From Micromussa lordhowensis (Eukaryota; Cnidaria; Anthozoa; Scleractinia; Lobophylliidae), in contig CAXHUQ010001387.1 of the NCBI GenBank assembly GCA_964020085.1, positions 404,501 to 468,500 of the forward strand: a stretch of DNA of 64,000 bases, written 5' to 3'. Shown here piece by piece: positions 48,114 to 61,320 of this stretch; the stretch's first letter is position 1, and each line of letters opens with the position of its first letter. The translations under genes and the position numbers were made by a program. The notes under the pieces were generated by a model. That model was not told where the DNA came from. It ran no database searches and saw only the letters and a program-made list of their open reading frames with translations.

Positions 48114-50620
48114 TCTCCTATAATTGCACTTCGAGTGCATACTAATTAGGAGGTGATGCAATTTGCGCCAGGTTGTTTTTGAAGCCCCTATAATCGGCCT
48201 ACTTTTTTGAGCATTTTCCCTTGGTCCCCTATTGGCAAAATCTCAGAAAATGGCCCATTTAGGTCTCTTGGGGAAATTTCTCATAACTCGGCTCTACGGG
48301 CACTTATGGAGCCGCAGTTTGCAGGAAAATGTTTTCTGATGATTGCACTTTAAGTGTATACTACTTAGGAGGTGATGCAATTTGCGCCAGGGTGTTTTTG
48401 AAGCCCCTATAGTTGGCCTACTGTTTTGAGCATTTTCCCTTGGTCCCCCCTTGGCAAAATCTCAGAAAATGGCCGATTTAGGTCTCCTTGGCAAATTTGT
48501 CATAACTCGGCTCTACGGGCACTTATGGAGCCGCAGTTTGCAGCAAATTGTTCTCATATGATTGCACTTTAAGTCCATTCTAATTAGCAGGTGATGCAAT
48601 TTGCACCAGCGTGTTTTTGATGCTCCAATAGTCGGCCTACTTTTTTGAGCATTTTCCCTTGGTCCCCCCTTGGCGAAATCTCAGAAAATGGCCGATTTAG
48701 GTCTGCTTGGCAAATTTGTCATAACTCGGTTCTACGGGCACTTATGGAGCCGCAGTTTGCAGCGAAATGTTTTCCTATGATTGCACTTTAAGTGCATACT
48801 AATTAGGAGGTGATGCAATTTGCGCCAGGGTTTTTTTGAAGCCCCTATAGTCGGCCTACTTTTTTGAGCATTTTCCCTTGGTCCGCCCTTGGCAGAATCT
48901 CAGAAAATGGCCGATTTAGGTCTCTTTGTCAAATTTGTCATAACTCGGCTCTACGGGCACTTATGGAGCCGCAGTTTGCAGCAAAATGTTCTCGTATGAT
49001 TACACTTTCAGTGCATACTACTTAGGAGGTGATGCATTTTGCCCCAGGGTGTTTTTGAAGCCCCCATAGTCGGAATACTGTTTTGAGCATTTTCCCTTGG
49101 TCACCCCTTGGCAAAATCTCAGAAAATGCCCGATTTAGGTCTCCTTTGCAAATTTGTCATCACTCGGCTCTACAGACACTTATGGAGGCGCAGTTTGCAG
49201 CAAAATGTTCTCCTATGATTGCACTTCACGTGCATACTAATTAGGAGGTAATGCAATTTGCGGCAGGTTGTTTTTGAAGCCCCTATAATCGGCCTACTTT
49301 TTTAAGCATTTTCGCGTGGTCCGCCCTTGGCAAAATCTCAGAAAATGGCCGATTTAGGTCTCCTTGTCAAATTTGCCATAACTCGGCTCTACGGGCACAA
49401 ATGGAGCCGCAGTTTCCAGCAAAATGTTTTCCTATGATTGCACTTTAAGTGCATACTAATTAGGAGGTGATGCAATTTGCCCCAGGGTGTTTTTGAAGCC
49501 CCTATAGTCGGCCTACTGTTTTGAGCATTTTCCCTTGGTCCCCCCTTGACAAAATCTCAGAAAATGGCCGATTTAGGTCTCCTTGGCAATTTTGTCATCA
49601 CTCGGCTTTACGGGCACTTATGGAGCCGCAGTTTGCAGCAAAATGTTCTCCTATGATTGCACTTCAAGTGCATACTAATTAGCAGGTGATGCAATTTGCA
49701 CCAGCGTGTTTTTGAAGCTCCTATAGTCGGCCTACTTTTTTGAGCATTTTCCCTTGGTCCCCCCTTGGCAAAATCTCAGAAAATGGCCGATTTACGTCTG
49801 CTTGGCAAATTTGTCTTAACTCGGCTCTACGGGCACTTATGGAGCCGCAGTTTGCAGCGAAATGTTCTCCTAAGATTGCACTTCAAGTGCATACTAATTA
49901 GGAGGTGATGCAATTTGCGCCAGGGTGTTTTTGAAGCCCCTATAGTCGGCCTAGTTTTTTGAGCATTTTCCCTTGGTCCCCTTTTGGCAAAATCTCAGAA
50001 AATGGCCGATTTAGGTCTCCTTGGCAAATTTGTCATAACTCGGCTCTACTGGCACTTATGGAGCCGCAGTTTGCAGCGAAATGTTCTCCTAGGATTGCAC
50101 TTCAAGTGCATACTAATTAGGAGGTGATGCAATTTGCGCCAGGGTGTTTTTGAAGCCGCAATAGTCGGCCTAGTTTTTTGAGCATTTTCCCTTGGTCCCC
50201 GCTTGGCAAAATCTCAGAAAATGGCCGATTTAGGTCTCCTTGGCAAATTTCTCATAACTCGGCTCTACTGGCACTTATGGAGCCGCAGTTTGATGCAAAA
50301 TGTTTTCCTATGATTGCACTTCAAGTACATACTAATTAGGAGGTGATGAAATTTGCGCCAGGGTGTTTTTGAAGCCCCTATAGTCGGCCTTTTTTTTTGA
50401 GCATTTCCCCTCGGTCCCCCCTTGGCAAAATCTCAGAAAATGGCCGACTTAGGTCTCCCTGGCAAATTTGTCATAACTCGGCTCTACGGGCACTTATGGA
50501 GCCGCAGTTTGCAGCAAAATGTTCTCCTATGATTGCACTTCAAGTGCATACTAATTAGGAGGTGATGCAATTTGCGCCAGAGTGTTTTTGAAGCCCCTAT
50601 TGTCGGCCTACTTTTTTGAG

Positions 50621-50690
50621 CATTTTGCCTTGGTCCCCCCTTGGCAAAATGTCAGAAAATGGCCGATTTAGGTGTCCTTGCCAAATTTGT
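50621..50690 (+). repeat. A-type patch inside a B monomer
   Basis: CATTTTGCCTTGG, AAAATGTCAG and GTGTCCTTGCCAAA are subfamily A words, but the same monomer continues with CTCTACGGGCAC and TCTCCTATGATTG, which are B. Conversion from an A monomer or an exchange event explains this better than repeated point mutation. Confidence 0.7.
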
Positions 50691-50994
50691 CATAACTCGG
50701 CTCTACGGGCACTTATGGAGCCGCAGTTTGCAGCAAAATGTTCTCCTATGATTGCACTTTAAGTGCATACTATTTAGGAGGTCATGCAATTTCGGCCATG
50801 GTGTTTTTGAAGCCCCTATTGTCGGCTTACTCTTTTGAGCATTTTCCCTTGCTCCCCCCTGGGCAAAATCTCAGAAAATGGCCGATTTAGGTCTCCTTGG
50901 CAAATTTGTCATAACTCGGCTCTACGGGCACTTATGGAGCCGCAGTTTGCAGCAAATTGTTCTCATATGATTGCACTTTAAGTGCATACTAATT

Positions 50995-51835
50995 AGGAGG
51001 TAATGAAATTTGCGCCAGAGTGTTTTTGAGGCCCCTATAGTCGGCCTACCTTTTTGAGCATTTTCCCTTAGTCCCCCCTTGGCAAAATCTCAGAAAATGG
51101 CCGATTTAGGTCTCCTTGGTAAATCTGTCATCACTCGGCTCTACAGGCACTTATGGAGCCGCAGTTTGCAGCAAAAAGTTCTCCTATCATTGCACTTCAA
51201 GTGCATACTAATTAGGAGGTGATGCAATTTGCACCAGGGTGTTTTCGAAGCCCCTATAGTCGGCCTACGTTTTTGAGCATTTTCCCTTTGTCCCCCCTTG
51301 GCAAAATCTCAGAAAATGGCCGATTTAGGTCTCCTTGGCAAATTTGTCATAACTCGGCTCTACGGGCACTTATGGAGCCGCAGTTTGCAGCAAAATGTTC
51401 TTTTATGATTGCACTTCAAGTGCATACTAATAAGGAGGTGATGTAATTTTCGCCAGGGTGTTTTTTAAGCCCCTATATTCGGCCTACTTTTTTGAGCATT
51501 TTCCCTTGGTCCCCCCTTGACAAAATCTCAGAAAATGGCCGATTTAGGTCTCCCTGGCAAATTTGTCATAACTGGGCTCTACGGGCACTTATGGAGCCGC
51601 AGTTTGCAGCAAAATGTTCTCCTATGATTGCACTTTAAGTGTATACTAATTAGGAGGTAATAAAATTTGCGCCAGGGTGTTTTTGAAGCCCCTATAGTCG
51701 GCCTTCCTTTTTGAGCATTTTCCCTTAGTCCCCCCTTGGCAAAATGTCAGAAAATGGCCGATTTAGGCCTCCTTGGTAAATTTGTCATAACTCGGATCTA
51801 AGGGCACTTATGGAGCCGCAGTTTGCAGCAAAATG
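50995..51835 (+). repeat. 2,847-bp-offset duplicated segment, left copy
   Basis: GGTAATGAAATTTGCGCCAG with TTTTTGAGGCCCC, CAAAAAGTTCTCC, GTTTTCGAAGCCCC and CTCGGATCTAAGGG all recur at +2,847 (13 monomers). Confidence 0.8.
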
Positions 51836-53841
51836 TTCTTCTATGATTGCAATTCAAGTGCATGCTAATTAGGAGGTAATGGAATTTGCACCAGGGTGTT
51901 TTTGAAGCCCCTATAGTCGGCCTACTTTTTTGAGCATTTTCCCTTGGTCCCTCGTTTGCAAAATCTCAGAAAATGGCCGATTTAGGTCTCCTTGGCAAAT
52001 TTGTCATAACTCGGCTCTAAGGGCGTTTATGGAGCCGCAGTTTGCAGCAAATTGTTCTCATATGATTGCACTTTAAGTGCATATTAATTAGCAGGTCATG
52101 CAATTTGCAGCATGGTGTTTTTGAAGAACCTATAGTTGGCCTACTTTTTTGAGCATTTTCCCTTGGTCCCCCCTTGGCAAATACTTAGAAGATGGCCGAG
52201 TTAGGTCTGCTTGGCAAATTTGTCATAACTCGGCTCTACGGGCACTTATGGAGCCGCAGTTTGCAGCGAAATGTTCTCCTATAATTGCACTTTAAGTGCA
52301 TACTAATTAGCAGGTGATGCAATTTGCACCAGGGTGTTTTTGAAGCCCCTATAGTCGGCGTACTTTTTTGAGCATTTTTCCTTGGTCCCCCCTTAGCAAA
52401 ATCTCAGAAAATGGCCGTTTAGGTCTCCTTGGCAAATTTGTCATAACTCAGCTCTACAAGCACTTATGGAGCCGCAGTTTCCAGCAAAATGTTCTCCTAT
52501 AATTGCACTTTAAGGGCATACTAATTAGGAGGTGATGCAATTTGCGCCAGGGTGTGTTTGAAGCCCCTATAGTCGGCCTACGTTTTTGAGCATTTTCCAT
52601 TGTTCCCCCCTTGGCAAAATCTCAGAAAATGGCCGATTTAGGTCTCCTTGGCAAATTTGTGATAACTCGGCTCTACGGGCACTTATGGAGCCCCAGTTTG
52701 CAGCGAAATGTTATCCTATGATCGCACTTCAAGTGTATACTAATTAGGTGGTGATGCAATTCGCGCCAGGGTGTTTTTGAGGCCCCTATAGTCGGCCTAC
52801 TTTTTTGAGCATTTTCCCTTAGTCCCCCCCTTGGCAAAATCTCAGAAAATGGCCGATTTAGGTCTCCCTGGCAAATTTGTGATAACTCGGCTCTACGGGC
52901 ACTTATGGAGCCCCAGTTTGCAGCGAAATGTTCTCCTATGATTCCACTTTAAGTACATACTAATTAGTAGGTGATGCACTTTGCACCAGGGTGTTTTTGA
53001 AGCCTCTATAGTCGGCCTATTTTTTTGAGCATTTTCCCTAGGTCCCCCATTAGCAAAATCTCAAAAAATGCCCGTTTAGGTCTCCTTGGCAAATTTGTCA
53101 TAACTCGGCTCCACGGGCACTTATGGAGCCACAGTTTGGCGCAAAATGTTGTCCTATGATTGCACTTCAAGTGCATACTAATTAAGAGGTGATGCAGTTT
53201 GCGCCAGGGTGTTTTTGAAGCCCCTATAGTCGGCCTACTTTTTTGAGCATTTTGCCTTGGTCCCCCCTTGGCAAAATCTCAGAAAATGGCCGATTTAGGT
53301 CTCTTTGGCAAATTTGCCATAACTCGGCTCTACGGGCACTTATGGAGCCGCAGTTTGCAGCAAAATGTTCTCATATGATTGCACCTCAAGTGCATACTAA
53401 TTAGGTGGTGATGCAATTTGCGCCAGGGTGTTTTTGAGGCCCTTATAGTCGGCCTACTTTTTTGAGCATTTTCCCTTAGTCCCCCCTTGGCAAAATCTCA
53501 GAAAATGGCCGATTTAGGTCTCCCTTGCAAATTTGTCATAACTCGGCTCTACGGGCACTTATGGAGCCGCAGTTTGCAGCAAAATGTTCTCATATGATTG
53601 CACCTCAAGTGCATACTAATTAGGTGGTGATGCAATTTTGCGCCAGGGTGTTTTTGAAGCCCCTATAGTTGGCCTACTTTTTTGAGCATTTTCCATTAGT
53701 CCCCCCTTGGCAAAATCTCAGAAAATGGCCGATTTAGGTCTCCCTGGCAAATTTGTCATAACTCGGCTCTACGGGCACTTATGGAGCCGCAGTTTGCAGC
53801 AAAATGTTCTCCTATGATTGCACTTCAAGTGTATACTAATT

Positions 53842-54690
53842 AGGAGGTAATGAAATTTGCGCCAGAGTGTTTTTGAGGCCCCTATAGTCGGCCTACCTTT
53901 TTGAGCATTTTCCCTTAGTCCCCCCTTGGCAAAATCTCAGAAAATGGCCGATTTAGGTCTCCTTGGTAAATTTGTCATCACTCGGCTCTACAGGCACTTA
54001 TGGAGCCGCAGTTTGCAGCAAAAAGTTCTCCTATGATTGCACTTCAAGTGCATACTAATTAGGAGGTGATGCAATTTGCACCAGGGTGTTTTCGAAGCCC
54101 CTATAGTCGGCCTACGTTTTTGAGCATTTTCCCTTTGTCCCACCTTGGCAAAATCTCAGAAAATGGCCGATTTAGGTCTCCTTGGCAAATTTGTCATAAC
54201 TCGGCTCTACGGGCACTTATGGAGCCGCAGTTTGCAGCAAAATGTTCTTTTATGATTGCACTTCAAGTGCATACTAATTAGGAGGTGATGTAATTTTCGC
54301 CAGGGTGTTTTTTAAGCCCCTATAGTCCGCCTACTTTTTTGAGCATTTTCCCTTGGTCCCCCCTTGACAAAATCTCAGAAAATGGCCGATTTAGGTCTCC
54401 CTGGCAAATTTGTCATAACTCGGCTCTACGGGCACTTATGCATGGAGCCGCAGTTTGCAGCAAAATGTTCTCCTATGATTGCACTTCAAGTGTATACTAA
54501 TTAGGAGGTAATAAAATTTGCGCCAGGGTGTTTTTGAAGCCCCTATAGTCGGCCTACCTTTTTGAGCATTTTCCCTTAGTCCCCCCTTGGCAAAATGTCA
54601 GAAAATGGCCGATTTAGGCCTCCTTGGTAAATTTGTCATAACTCGGATCTAAGGGCACTTATGGAGCCGCAGTTTGCAGCAAAATGTTCT
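53842..54690 (+). repeat. 2,847-bp-offset duplicated segment, right copy
   Basis: Right copy, 4 bp longer because CATG is doubled near 54,440 (CTTATGCATGGAGCC). A third, partial relative lies near 56,450-56,700 (shared GTGTAAACTAGTTAGG at an offset of 1,971 bp). Confidence 0.75.
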
Positions 54691-56734
54691 CCTATGATTG
54701 CACTTCAAGTGTAAACTAGTTAGGTGGTGATGCAATTTGCGCCAGGGTGTTTTTAAAGCCCCTATAGTTGGCCTACTTTTTTGAGCATTTTCCCTTGGTC
54801 CCCCCTTGCCAAAATCTCAGAAAATGGCCGATTTAGGTCTCCTTGGCAAATTTGTCATAACTCGGCTCTACGAGCACTTATGGAGCCGCAGTTTGCAGCA
54901 AAATGTTCTCCTCTGATTGCACTTCAAGTGCATACTAATAAGGAGGTGATGTAATTTTCGCCAAATTGTTTTTGAAGCCCCTATAGTCGGCCTACTTTTT
55001 TGAGCATTTTGCCTTGGTCCCCCCTTGGCAAAATCTCAGAAAATGGCCGATTTAGGTCTTCTTGGTAAATTTGTCATAACTCGGTTCTACGGGCACTTAT
55101 GGAGCCGCAGATTGCAGAAAAATGTTCTCCTATGATTGCACTTCAAGTGCATACTAATTAGGAGGTGATGCAATTTGCGCCAAGGTGTTTTTGAAGCCCC
55201 TATAGTCGGCTTTCTTTTTTGAGCATTTTCCCTTGGTCCCCCCTTGGTAAAATCTCAGAAAATGGCCGATTTAGGTCTCCCTGGGAAATTTTTCATAACT
55301 CAGCTCTACAAGCACTTATGGAGCCGCAGTTTGCAGGAAAATGTTCTCCTATGATTGCACTTTAAGTGCACACTAGTTAGGAGGTGATGCAATTTGCGCC
55401 AGGGTGTTTTTGAAGCCCTTATAGTCGGCCTACGTTTTTGAGCATTTTCCCTTGGTCCCCCCTTGGCAAAATCTCAGAAAATGGCCGATTTAGATCTCCT
55501 TGGCATATTTGTCATAACTCGGCTCTACGGAAACTTATGGAGCCGCAGTTTAGGGCAAAATGTTTTCCTATGATTGCACTTCAAGTGCATACTAATTAAG
55601 TGGTGATGCAATTTGTGCCAGGGTGTTTTTGAGGCCCCTATAGTCGGCCTACTTTTTTGTGCATTTTCCCTTAGTACCCCCTTGGCAAAATCTCAGAAAA
55701 TGGCCGATTTAGGTCTCCCTGGGAAATTTGTCATAACTCGGCTCTACGGGCACTTATGGAGCCGCAGTTTGCAGCAAAATGTTCTCCTCTGATTGCACTT
55801 CAAGTGCATACTAATTAGGAGATGATGCAATTTGCGCCAGGGTGTTTTTGAAGCCCCTATAGTCGGCCTACTTTTTTGAGCATTTTCCCTTGCTCCCCCC
55901 TTTGCAAAATCTCAGAAAATGGCCGATTTAGGTCTCCTTGGAAAATTTGTCATAACTCGGGTCTACGGGCACTTATGTAGCTGCAGTTTGCAGCAAAATG
56001 TTTTCCCTTGATTGCACTTCAAGTGCATACTAATTAGGAGGTGATGCAATTTGCGCCAGGGTGTTTTTGAAGCCCTTATAGTCGGCCTACTTTTTGAAGC
56101 ATTTTCCCTTGGTCCCCCCTTGGCGAAATCTCAGAAAATGGCCGATTTAGGTCTCCCTGGCAAATTTGTCATAACTCGGCTCTACGGGCACTTATGGAGC
56201 CGCAGTTTGCAGTAAAATGTTCTTTTATGATTGCACTTCAAGTGCATACTAATAAGAAGGTGATGTAATTTTCGCCAGGGTGTTTTTTAAGCCTTTATAG
56301 TCGGCCTACTTTTTTGAGCATTTTCCCTTGGTCCCCCCTTGGCAAAATCTCAGAAAATGGCCGATTTAAGTCTCCCCGGCAAATTTGTCATAACTTGGCT
56401 CTACGGGCACTTATGGAGCCGCAGTTTGCAGCAAAAAGTTCTCCTATGATTGCACTTCAAGTGTATACTAATTAGGAGGTAATGAAATTTGCGCCAGGGT
56501 GTTTTTGAAGCCCCTATAGTCGGCCTACCTTTTTGAGCATTTTCCCTTAGTCCCCCCTTGTCAAAATCTCAGAAAATGGCCGATTTAGGTCTCCTTGGTA
56601 AATTTGTCATAACTCGGAACTAAGGGCACTTATGGAGCCGCAGTTTGATGCAAAATGTTCTCCTATGATTGCACTTCAAGTGTAAACTAGTTAGGTGGTG
56701 ATGCAATTTGCGCCAGGGTGTTTTTGAAGCCCCT

Positions 56735-57820
56735 ATAGTCACCCTACTTTTTTGAGCATTTTCCTTTGGTTCCCCCTTGGCAAAATCTCAGAAAATGGCC
56801 GATTTAGGTCTCCTTGGCAAATTTGTCATAACTCGGCTCTACGGGCACTTATGGAGCCGCAGTTTGCAGCAAAATGTTCTTCTATGAATGCACTTCAAAC
56901 GCATACTAATTAGGAGGTGATGCAATTTGCGCCAGGGTGTTTTTGAAGCCCCTATAGTCGGCCTACTTTTCTGAGCATTTTCCCTTGGCCCCCCTTGGCA
57001 AAATCTCAGAAAATGGCCGATTTAAGTCTCCTTGGCAAATTTGTCATAACTCGGCTCTACGGGCATTTATGGAGCCGCAGTTTGCAGCAAAATGTTCTCC
57101 TATGATTGCACTTCAAGCGTATGCTAATTAAGAGGTCATGTACTTTGCGCCAGGGTGTTTTTGAAGCCCCATAGTCGGCCTACTTTTTTGAGCATTTTCC
57201 CTTTGTCCCCCCTTGGCAAAATCTCAGAAAATGGCCGATTTAGGTGTCCTTGGCAAATTTGTCATACCTCGGCTCTACGGGCACTTATGGAGCCGCCGTT
57301 TGCAGCAAAATGTTCTCCTCTGATTGCACTTCAAGTGCACACTAATTAGGAGATGATGCAATTTGCGCCAGGGTGTTTTTGAAGCCCCTATAGTCACCCT
57401 ACTTTTTTGAGCATTTTCCTTTGGTTCCCCCTTGGCAAAATCTCAGAAAATGGCCGATTTAGGTCTCCTTGGCAAATTTGTCATAACTCGGCTCTACGGG
57501 CACTTATGGAGCCGCAGTTTGCAGCAAAATGTTTTTCTATGAATGCACTTTAAGCGCATACTAATTAGGAGGTGATGCAATTTGCGCCAGGGTGTTTTTG
57601 AAGCCCCTATTGTCGGCCTACTTTTCTGAGCATTTTCCCTTGGCCCCCCTTGGCAAAATCTCAGAAAATGGCCGATTTAAGTCTCCTTGGCAAATTTGTC
57701 ATAACTCGGCTCTACGGGCACTTATGGAGCCGCAGTTTGCAGCAAAATGTTCTTCTATGATTGCACTTCAAGCGTATGCTAATTAGGAGGTCAGGTAATT
57801 TGCGCCAAATTGTTTTTGAA
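56735..57820 (+). repeat. Trimer tandem duplication in B array
   Basis: GTCACCCTAC occurs at 56,738 and 57,393, a 655-bp step (three monomers minus 2 bp). TTTGGTTCCCCC and the TTCTGAGCATTTTCCCTTGGCC monomer family follow in both. Confidence 0.7.
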
Positions 57821-59330
57821 GCCCTTATAGTCGGCCTACTTTTTGGAGCATTTTCCCTTGGTCCCCCCTTGGCAAAATCTCAGAAAATGGCCGATTTAGG
57901 TCTCCTTGGCAAATTTGACATAACTCGGCTCCACGGGCACTTATAAAGCCGCAGTTTGGAGCAAAATGTTGTCCTATGATTGCACTTCAAGGGCATACTA
58001 ATTAGGAGGTGATGAAGTTTGCGCCAGGGTGTTTTTGAAGCCCCTAAAGTCGGCCTACTTTTTTGAGCTTTTTCCTTTGGTCCCCCCTTGGCAAAAACTC
58101 AGAAAATGGCCGATTTAGGTCTCCTTGGCAAATTTGTCATAACTCGGCTCTACGGGCACTTATGGAGCCGCAGTTTGCGGCAAAATTTTTTCCCATGATT
58201 GCACTTCAAGTGCATACTAATTAGGAGGTGATCCAATTTGCGCCAGGGTGTTATTAAAGCCCCTATAGTCGGCCTACTTTTTTGGAGCATTTTCCCTTGG
58301 TCCCCCCTTGGCAAAATCTTAGAAAATGGCCGATTTAGGTTTCCTTGGCAAATTTGTCATCACTCAGCTCTACGGGCACTTATGGAGCCGCAGCTTGCAG
58401 CAAAATGTTCTCCTATGATTGTACTTCAAGTGCATACTAATAAGGAGGTGATGAAATTTGCGCCAGGGTGTTTTTTAAGCCCCTATACTCGGTCTACTTT
58501 TTTGAGCATTTTCCCTTGGTCCCCCATTGGCAAAATCTCAGAAAATGGCTGATTTAGGTCTCCTTGGCAAATTTGTCATAGCTCGGCTCTACGGGCACTT
58601 ATGGAGCCGCAGTTTGAAGCAAAATGTTCTCCTATGATTGCACTTCAAGTGCATACTAATTAGGAGGTGATGCAATTTGCGCCAGGGTGTTTTTGAAGGC
58701 CCATAAGCGGCCTACTTTTTTTTAGCATTTTCCCTTGGTCCCCCCTTGGCAAAATCTCAGAAAATGGCCGATTTAGGTCTCCTTGGCAAATTTGTCATAA
58801 CTCGGCGCTACGGGCACTTATGAAGCCGCAGTTTGCTGCAAAATGTTCTTCTATGATTGCACTTTAAGTGCATACTAATAATGAGGTGATGCAATTTGCG
58901 CCAGTGTGTTTTTGAAGCCCCTATAGTCGGCCTACCTTTATAAGCATGTGTCGTTGGTCCCCCCTGGGCAAAATCTTAGAAAATGGCCGATTTAGGTCTC
59001 CTTGGCAAATTTGTCATAACTCAGCTCTACGGGCACTTATGGAGCCGCAGCTTGCAGCAAAATGTTCTCCTATGATTGTACTTCAAGTGCATACTAATTA
59101 GGAGGTGATGCAATTTGCGCCAGGGTGTTTTTGAAGCCCCTATAGTCGGCCTACCATTTTAAGCATGTGTCGTTGGTCCCCCCTGGGCAAAATATCAGAA
59201 AATGGCCGATTTAGGTCTCCTTGGCAAATTTGTCATAACTCAGCTCTACGGGCACTTATGGAGCCGCAGTTTGCAGCAAAATCTTCTCCTATGATTGCAC
59301 TTCAAGTGCATACTAATTAAGAGGTGATGC

Positions 59331-61269
59331 CATTTGCGCCAGGGTGTTTTTGAAGCCCCTATAGTCGGCCTACTATTTTCAGCATTTTCCCTTGGTCCCC
59401 CCTTGGCAAAATCTCAGAAAATGGCTGATTTAGGTGTCCTTGCCAAATTTGTCATAACTCGAACATACGGACACTTATGGAGCCGCAGTTTGGACCAAAA
59501 TGTTGTCCTATGTTTGCACTTCAAGTGCATACTAATTAGGAGATGATGCCATTTGCGCCAGGGTGTTTTTGAAGCCCCTATAGTCGGGCTACTTTTTTGA
59601 GCATTTTCCCTTGGTCCCCCCTTGGCAAAATCTCAGAAAATGGCCGATTAAGGTGTCCTTTGCCAAATTTGTTATAACTCGGCTATACGGACACTTATGG
59701 AGCAGCAGTTTGCAGCAAAATGTTGTCCTAGCTTCGCACTTCAAGTGCATACTAATTAGAAGATGATGCCATTTGCACCCGGGGGTTTTTGAAGCCCCTA
59801 TAGTCGGCCTACTTTTTTGAGCATTTTCCCTTGGTTCCCCCTTGGCAAAATCTCAGAAAATTGCCGATTTAGGTGTCCTTGCCAAATTTGTCATAACTCG
59901 GCTATAGGGACACTTATGGAGCCGCAGTTTCCAGCAAAATGTTGTCCTATGTTTGCACTTTAAGTGCATACCAATTAGGAGATGATGCCATTTGCGCCAG
60001 GGTATTTTTGAAGCCCCTACAGTCGGGTACTTCATTTTCCCTTGGTTCCACCTTGGCAAAACCTCAGAAAATGGCCGATTTAGGTGTCCTTGCCAAATTT
60101 GTCATAACTCGGGTATACGGACACTTATGGAGCCGCAGTTTGAAGCAAAATGTTGTGCTATGTTTGCACTTCAAGTTCATACTAATTAGAAGATGATGCC
60201 ACGTGCGCCAGGGTGTTTTTAAACCCCTATAGGTCGCCTACGTTTTTGGGCATTTTCCCTGGGTCCCCCCTTGGCAAAATCTCAGAAAACGGCCGATTTA
60301 GGTGTCCTTGCCAAATTTGTCATAACTCGGCTATACGGACACTCATGGACCCGCCGTTTCCAAGCAAAATGTTGTCCTATGTTTGCACTTCAAGTGCATA
60401 CTAATTAGGATATGATGCCATTTGCGCCAGGGTGTTTTGGAAGCCCCTATAGTCGGCCTCCTTTTTTGAGCATTTTCCGTTGGTCCCCCCTTCTCAAAAT
60501 CTCAGAAAATGGCCCATTTAGGTCTCCTTGGGAAATTTGTCATAACTCAACTATACGGACACTAATGGAGCCGCAGTTTGAAGCGAAATGTTGTCCTATG
60601 TTTGTACTTCAAGTTCATACTAATTAGGAGAGGATACCATCTGCGCCACGGTGTTTTTAAAGGTCCTATAGTCGGCCTGCTTTTCTGAGCATTTTGCCTT
60701 TGTCCCCTCTTGGCAAAATCTTCGAAAATGGCAAAAATAGGTGTCCTTGCTAGATTTGTCATAACTCGGCTAAACGGACACTTATTGAGCCGCAGTTTGC
60801 AGCACAATGTTGTGCTATGTTTGCACTTCAACTGCATACTAATTAGGAGATACTGCCATTTGCACTAGGGTGTTTTTGAAGCCCCTATAGTCGGCCTACA
60901 TTTTTTAGCATTTTCCCTTGGTCCCCCCTTGGCAAAATCTCAGAAAACGGCCGATTTAGTTGTCCTTGCCAAATTTGTCATAACTCGAACATACGGACAC
61001 TTATGGAGCCGCATTTTAGAGTAAAATGTTGTCCTATGTTTGCACTTCAAGTGCATACTAATTAGGAGATGATGCCATCTGCGCCAGGGTGTTTTAAAAG
61101 CCTCTATATTTCGCCTACTTTTTTGAGCATTTTCCCTTGGTCCCCCCTTGGCAAAATCTCAGAAAATGGCCGATTAGGTGTCCTTGCCAAATTTGTCATA
61201 ACTCGGCTATACGGACATTTATGGAGCAGCAGTTTGCAGCAAACTGTTTTCCTATGTTTGCACTTCAAG
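59331..61269 (+). repeat. Satellite array, subfamily C (mosaic of A and B)
   Basis: About nine monomers. They carry the A words GATGATGCCATTTG and GTGTCCTTGCCAAA, the B-like TTTTCCCTTGG, and C-specific GGCTATACGGACAC and TGTTGTCCTATGTTTGC. Changes such as ACTCGAACATACGG (59,456 and 60,984) and a shortened monomer near 60,020 make this the least homogeneous part of the plus-oriented array. It directly precedes the polarity switch. Confidence 0.85.
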
Positions 61270-61320
61270 AAGGGAAATTTGGCAAGCACAACATTTTGCT
61301 GCAAACCGCGCTCCCAAAGT
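61204..61320. repeat. Polarity-switch junction of the satellite array
   Basis: Plus-oriented satellite runs to CACTTCAAG at 61,261-61,269. About 17 bp not matching the monomer at this phase follow (61,270-61,286). Then CACAACATTTTGCTGC from 61,287 is the reverse complement of the monomer. The two sides form an inverted repeat: GCAGTTTGCAGCAAAC on the left faces TTTTGCTGCAAACCGC on the right. All later monomers to the window end are inverted. Confidence 0.93.

Larger units (their letters stand above)
34881..59330 (+). repeat. Satellite array, subfamily B (219-bp monomer)
   Basis: About 110 monomers in the same orientation as A. Diagnostic words are TCTCCTATGATTGCAC, GGTGATGCAATTTG, TTTTCCCTTGGTCC, GTCTCCTTGGCAAA and CTCTACGGGCACTTATGG. 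Monomers differ from each other more than in A, especially after 48.1 kb. No MITE copy, gene, RNA gene or low-complexity break is seen. Several truncated monomers and A-type patches occur within it. Confidence 0.96.

Noticed and set aside
58238..58552. 104-codon open frame in the B array
   Set aside because: It is translated satellite running into the next monomer. Neighbouring monomers have stops or frameshifts in the same frame, so there is no constraint on it.
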